Assembly: GCF_964340395.1 (NCBI RefSeq)
Contig: NC_135550.1
Span: forward strand, 19,119,176-19,181,175
Length of the DNA: 62,000 bases
Reading direction: 5' to 3'
DNA from: Glandiceps talaboti
Taxonomy: Eukaryota; Hemichordata; Enteropneusta; Spengelidae
Made by a program: the position numbers and the translations under genes. Positions 59,053-62,000 of this stretch are shown piece after piece; the stretch's first letter is position 1, and each line of letters opens with the position of its first letter. The notes beneath the pieces are model-generated. The model was given only the letters and a program-made list of their open reading frames with translations. It searched no databases and was not told the origin of the DNA.

Positions 59053-59652
59053 TGTGTTCCGATAACCCGACCGACTCTAGTTTAAGCCTCCAACCCTAAA
59101 CATTGTTTTGCATGCAAAAGGTAAAATTATAGTAATATTAAATTTACTTCTATTTCCGTGTACACCTTCATGTCTTTGCCTCATATATGGTCACTTTAAA
59201 AAGTATATTCCAGAAACAATCTGATTAAAATCCGATGTAGATGTCGGCTAATCGTTCATTGCTATTTTACTATGTTATTTTCAGGAGGCGATCAGGCTAA
59301 AAAATGTAAACATATGTACCAAGGTCAATTCAGGCAAAATAACGAAGGTAAAATAGCAATGAACGATTAGCCGACATCTACATCGGATTTTAATCAGATT
59401 GATTCCAGAAAGAACCATGTCTTTTTAGTCTGTATCAGTAGAGTCAGCATAATGTGGTTGTCTACTTAATTTATAATTGTCTTCATTTACGTCTTTTACA
59501 CCAAACTCTTTTTAACATCAAACTCTCACGGAAGTATTATGACCGGTCGACCGACGAGTATCTTAAGTTGGGGTCGAAGTAATTTGTAAACAAAGTAAAC
59601 TATAATTCCAACCTACCCACCCTATTTTCTGAAGTCGTGTTATCGGAAACAA
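59053..59652. mobile_element. Possible outer element with short inverted ends
   Basis: TTCCGATAACCCGAC (about 59055) and GTCGTGTTATCGGAA (about 59635) are inverted with one mismatch and enclose the MITE below. The rest of the ends align poorly. Confidence 0.35.
59217..59401. mobile_element. 185-bp MITE with perfect 54-bp terminal inverted repeats
   Basis: The left arm begins CAATCTGATTAAAATCCGAT and ends GCTATTTTAC at 59270. The right arm (59348-59401) is its exact reverse complement. Both arms abut the direct repeat ATTCCAGAAA (59207-59216 and 59402-59411), a 10-bp target-site duplication. The 77-bp centre is non-coding. The TSD length suits the Mutator-like superfamily (8-11 bp). Confidence 0.93.
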
Positions 59653-61216
59653 AAACATTTATTAATTTTGCCTAACAACAGCTGTATGTATTCTCACAAT
59701 TTTGTAATTTCTTTTAAGAACAAACCATGATGGCGTACAAAATACTGTGATGACTGTTTGAACATTTATATTATATACATGACACTTAATCTGGTTAGGA
59801 AGGGGTTTCATGGGAGCATTTTGATATCGACTTGTGATAGCCTTAGTTTCATCTTCGGTGGTCTCGTTTTGTCTCGGGCAGTATCCTATCTCGTCGGGGA
59901 CAGTAAGCTGTCAGATTTTGCCCCTTTCCCCTCGACTATTCAAGTCGTCTCGTGGTTTCCACTGTATTCCAGTCAGAAATAGGTCTTGCACAACATGGAT
60001 CACTGAACTGATTATATATGAAAGACATAATTAAATAAATAAATAAATAAAAGTGTCACTTATGACAACTCTTCTATGTGAGATATAAGACCCAACTTGT
60101 TCTCCATTTTGCTTATATTGCTGATGGTTGCCCATGAAGCCCGTAATGTTTATGTAAGGAACGAGAAGAAGGAGGAGAAAATGGAGGGGCGTGGTACGAG
60201 AAAATATAGGGGTGCGAAGGGTGGTCTTAACAGCTCTTGGTGTATGACTCTTTAAACCAAACCACACCCTCCCCACCAGCAACCATCGTGGTGATGTTGT
60301 TCCCCCCCCCCCCTCTTAACAAAAAAACCCACAAAATAAAGGTAGAAGGCAAAGTCTCTGCTGGCTAAGTATCTCCAAGTACATGTATAGGTTAAGGCTA
60401 ATCATAAAAGATTTCAGATTTCTCCTTGCAAAAGTCACATCTATAATGTAAAGAAATACGTCATATGTATTCTGATGTCGATTGTAAATGTAGATACGTG
60501 TGTAACAAACAATTGTACACCTGCAACAAGTGGGGGAGGAGTACCGCACAATTGTACGTGTAGAAATCTGTGCTTAGCAGTCGATGAGAAGTGGTACGAA
60601 AATTCTTTACTCATTTCGAGAGAACGGAGCACGAATCTTTTTTGCAAGCGCGAACGGAAATCTGCAAAATAAAATTGACCAAAATATTTTCTCCTCAGGT
60701 CCCCTGCCATTACAATTCTGTAATTCTGTTCGTTCCCTTGTATAAACTCCAAGATTCCATAGTGTGTAAAAGTATACAGTAGACACCGCTTGAAAACACT
60801 GTGTCAACATTTTGACAGCTACGGGGTATAAATTAAGAAGAATACCGCCGTGACTCTAAAAAAACAAATTGTCAAGTTGTTATCAACTCGCCCAATACAC
60901 TTTTCGTGTAATCTAAATTAAATCTATTGGTCAAACTTTGCACACGTTCATGGCACTTTCTTATGCTTGCGTCACATATAGGAAGTTTCTGATTCGTTGT
61001 TAATTTAATTTAATCTCCTGTCAGTTACAAAGCCACGCCCTACCCTGTACTATCATGTTTTCAGACGTGTTTCGTGTAATGACGACATTACTTTAGTGAA
61101 AAAAGGTACTATAGCACCAAATCGTCTGACATTGCCCATGTTCAAGAAATTATATTTTTTATTGCAATAGTTCGCGAGGGGAGCGACATGGCGCCACTCC
61201 AGGAAAAAGAGTAAAC
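59653..61216. other. Intergenic, no supported gene
   Basis: It contains a GTCTCG/TCGTCGGGG-rich patch near 59860-59960, an AAAT array (about 60031-60051) and overlapping short frames on both strands at 60440-60810. None resembles a known protein. Confidence 0.45.
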
Positions 61217-61425
61217 CTTGGTTTCTGGAAAATCGTTTTATGATTTTACATCTCCTATATACTATGCATGATTTCATAGAAACACCAAGTTGAGCCTCAT
61301 TTGGTGATTTTTGATGTGGTCACATTACCTAATGGTAATAAATAGAAATTCATATACAATGGGTGAACAATGAATATTCATAACTTCTAAGTGCTTACTC
61401 GCCTACAATGGGAGAAAGTTCAGGA
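61217..61425 (+). repeat. Dispersed repeat family B, copy 4
   Basis: TGGTTTCTGGAAAATCGTTT, ATGATTTTACATCTCC, ATAGAAACACCAAGTTGAG and TCTAAGTGCTTA. Confidence 0.65.
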
Positions 61426-62000
61426 TTATTCTGCAGTTAAATAACAGCGAGCAGCTATAATGTTAAAACCGGCATGCCGCTGGGTCGACGACCCTGGAGA
61501 CATAAGTACATGAAAAGCTTTCAGTAAAACAATAAATACATGAACAGTGTTCTTTTGATTTGAACATTTATTCTTGACATTTTATAGCATCACATCATTA
61601 CCGCTCCTCCGGTAAATCTAGGTGCCATTACATGACATTTAATGGACCGTAATGTCGCCAATGAAGCATGCTACGAAATGTTCTACACACCAACTAAGAT
61701 TGAGTACATTTTGATTACTCTTATGGCACACCTGACCTTTGGTGGGAGACAAGTTGAAAGAGTAATATGACTATTCTCCTCATCACGTCCAGTAAATCTA
61801 ATTTTAGTTGCTTTATCATAGAGTAGTATCGTCATACTTTAACCTTACGGGAACCTCGTTTTGATTTCTAGTCCAGAGTAATCATGCAAAAGACAATGCT
61901 ATGAAACTTACAATAAAGGTGAAGCACATACAACGTAAGAACTTCCATATTTTGGTTTAAAACAAGCCTACAACGTCACCGGCGTGATTTATCAATTATA
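61426..62000. other. Window end, nothing recognised
   Basis: No open frame or repeat of note. A short dyad GGGTCGACGACCC lies at about 61482. Confidence 0.5.

Noticed and set aside
60441-60810. Four overlapping frames of 63-103 codons on both strands
   Set aside because: Mutually overlapping, no recognisable domain, no splice context. Probably chance openness in less AT-rich DNA.

Overview
This is an animal nuclear window. It is AT-rich, with short exons, long introns with GT-AG ends, and many microsatellites and dispersed repeats. No bacterial, viral or organellar gene organisation is visible. A full-length cilium/flagellum gene, frequent ACATGTAC-type words and abundant GACCTTGAAGGTCA-type repeats suggest a marine invertebrate (lophotrochozoan or non-vertebrate deuterostome). 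I cannot name the species from sequence alone.

Layout: two genes lie head to head. On the minus strand (27868 down to 2168) is a complete CFAP70 (TTC18) gene. I could place 27 coding exons, including an 18-bp and a 30-bp microexon. They join without a frame break into a protein of about 1156 residues, against about 1121 in human. On the plus strand, starting at 29006, is DTD1 (D-aminoacyl-tRNA deacylase). Its five exons encode a complete, apparently active deacylase domain of 159 residues. The roughly 1.1 kb between the two start codons is relatively CpG-rich. It holds an imperfect RFX X-box, an NRF1-like palindrome and ETS-like sites, so it looks like a shared bidirectional promoter.

The most interesting feature is what follows DTD1. 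Its fifth exon does not end in a stop codon but in a GTGAGT donor in phase 0. After a 12.7-kb intron come three more plus-strand exons (46463-54237). They start in phase 0, have no in-frame start codon of their own, and encode a SIN3-type paired amphipathic helix (PAH) domain and a low-complexity tail that ends in a stop. Joined in frame they give a 338-residue protein with a chirality-proofreading deacylase at the N terminus and a SIN3 PAH1-like module at the C terminus. I know of no such fusion. Vertebrate DTD1 instead has a disordered tail at this place. The link is inferred from phase, strand and the lack of a separate first exon; a transcript read would settle it.

The rest is introns and intergenic DNA rich in repeats: at least six copies of one family (A) with a CCCAGAGGGGACT/GTCCGTCCATC head and GACCTTGACCTTCAAGGTCAAA body; several smaller dispersed families (B-G); a tRNA-derived SINE; minisatellites of 49 bp and 39 bp; long TATG, TG, GGT and CAGA arrays; a 1.3-kb element with terminal inverted repeats; and a 185-bp MITE with perfect 54-bp terminal inverted repeats and a 10-bp target-site duplication. 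An isolated exon-like open stretch lies at 1084-1262. No further gene could be supported from 54.6 to 62 kb.
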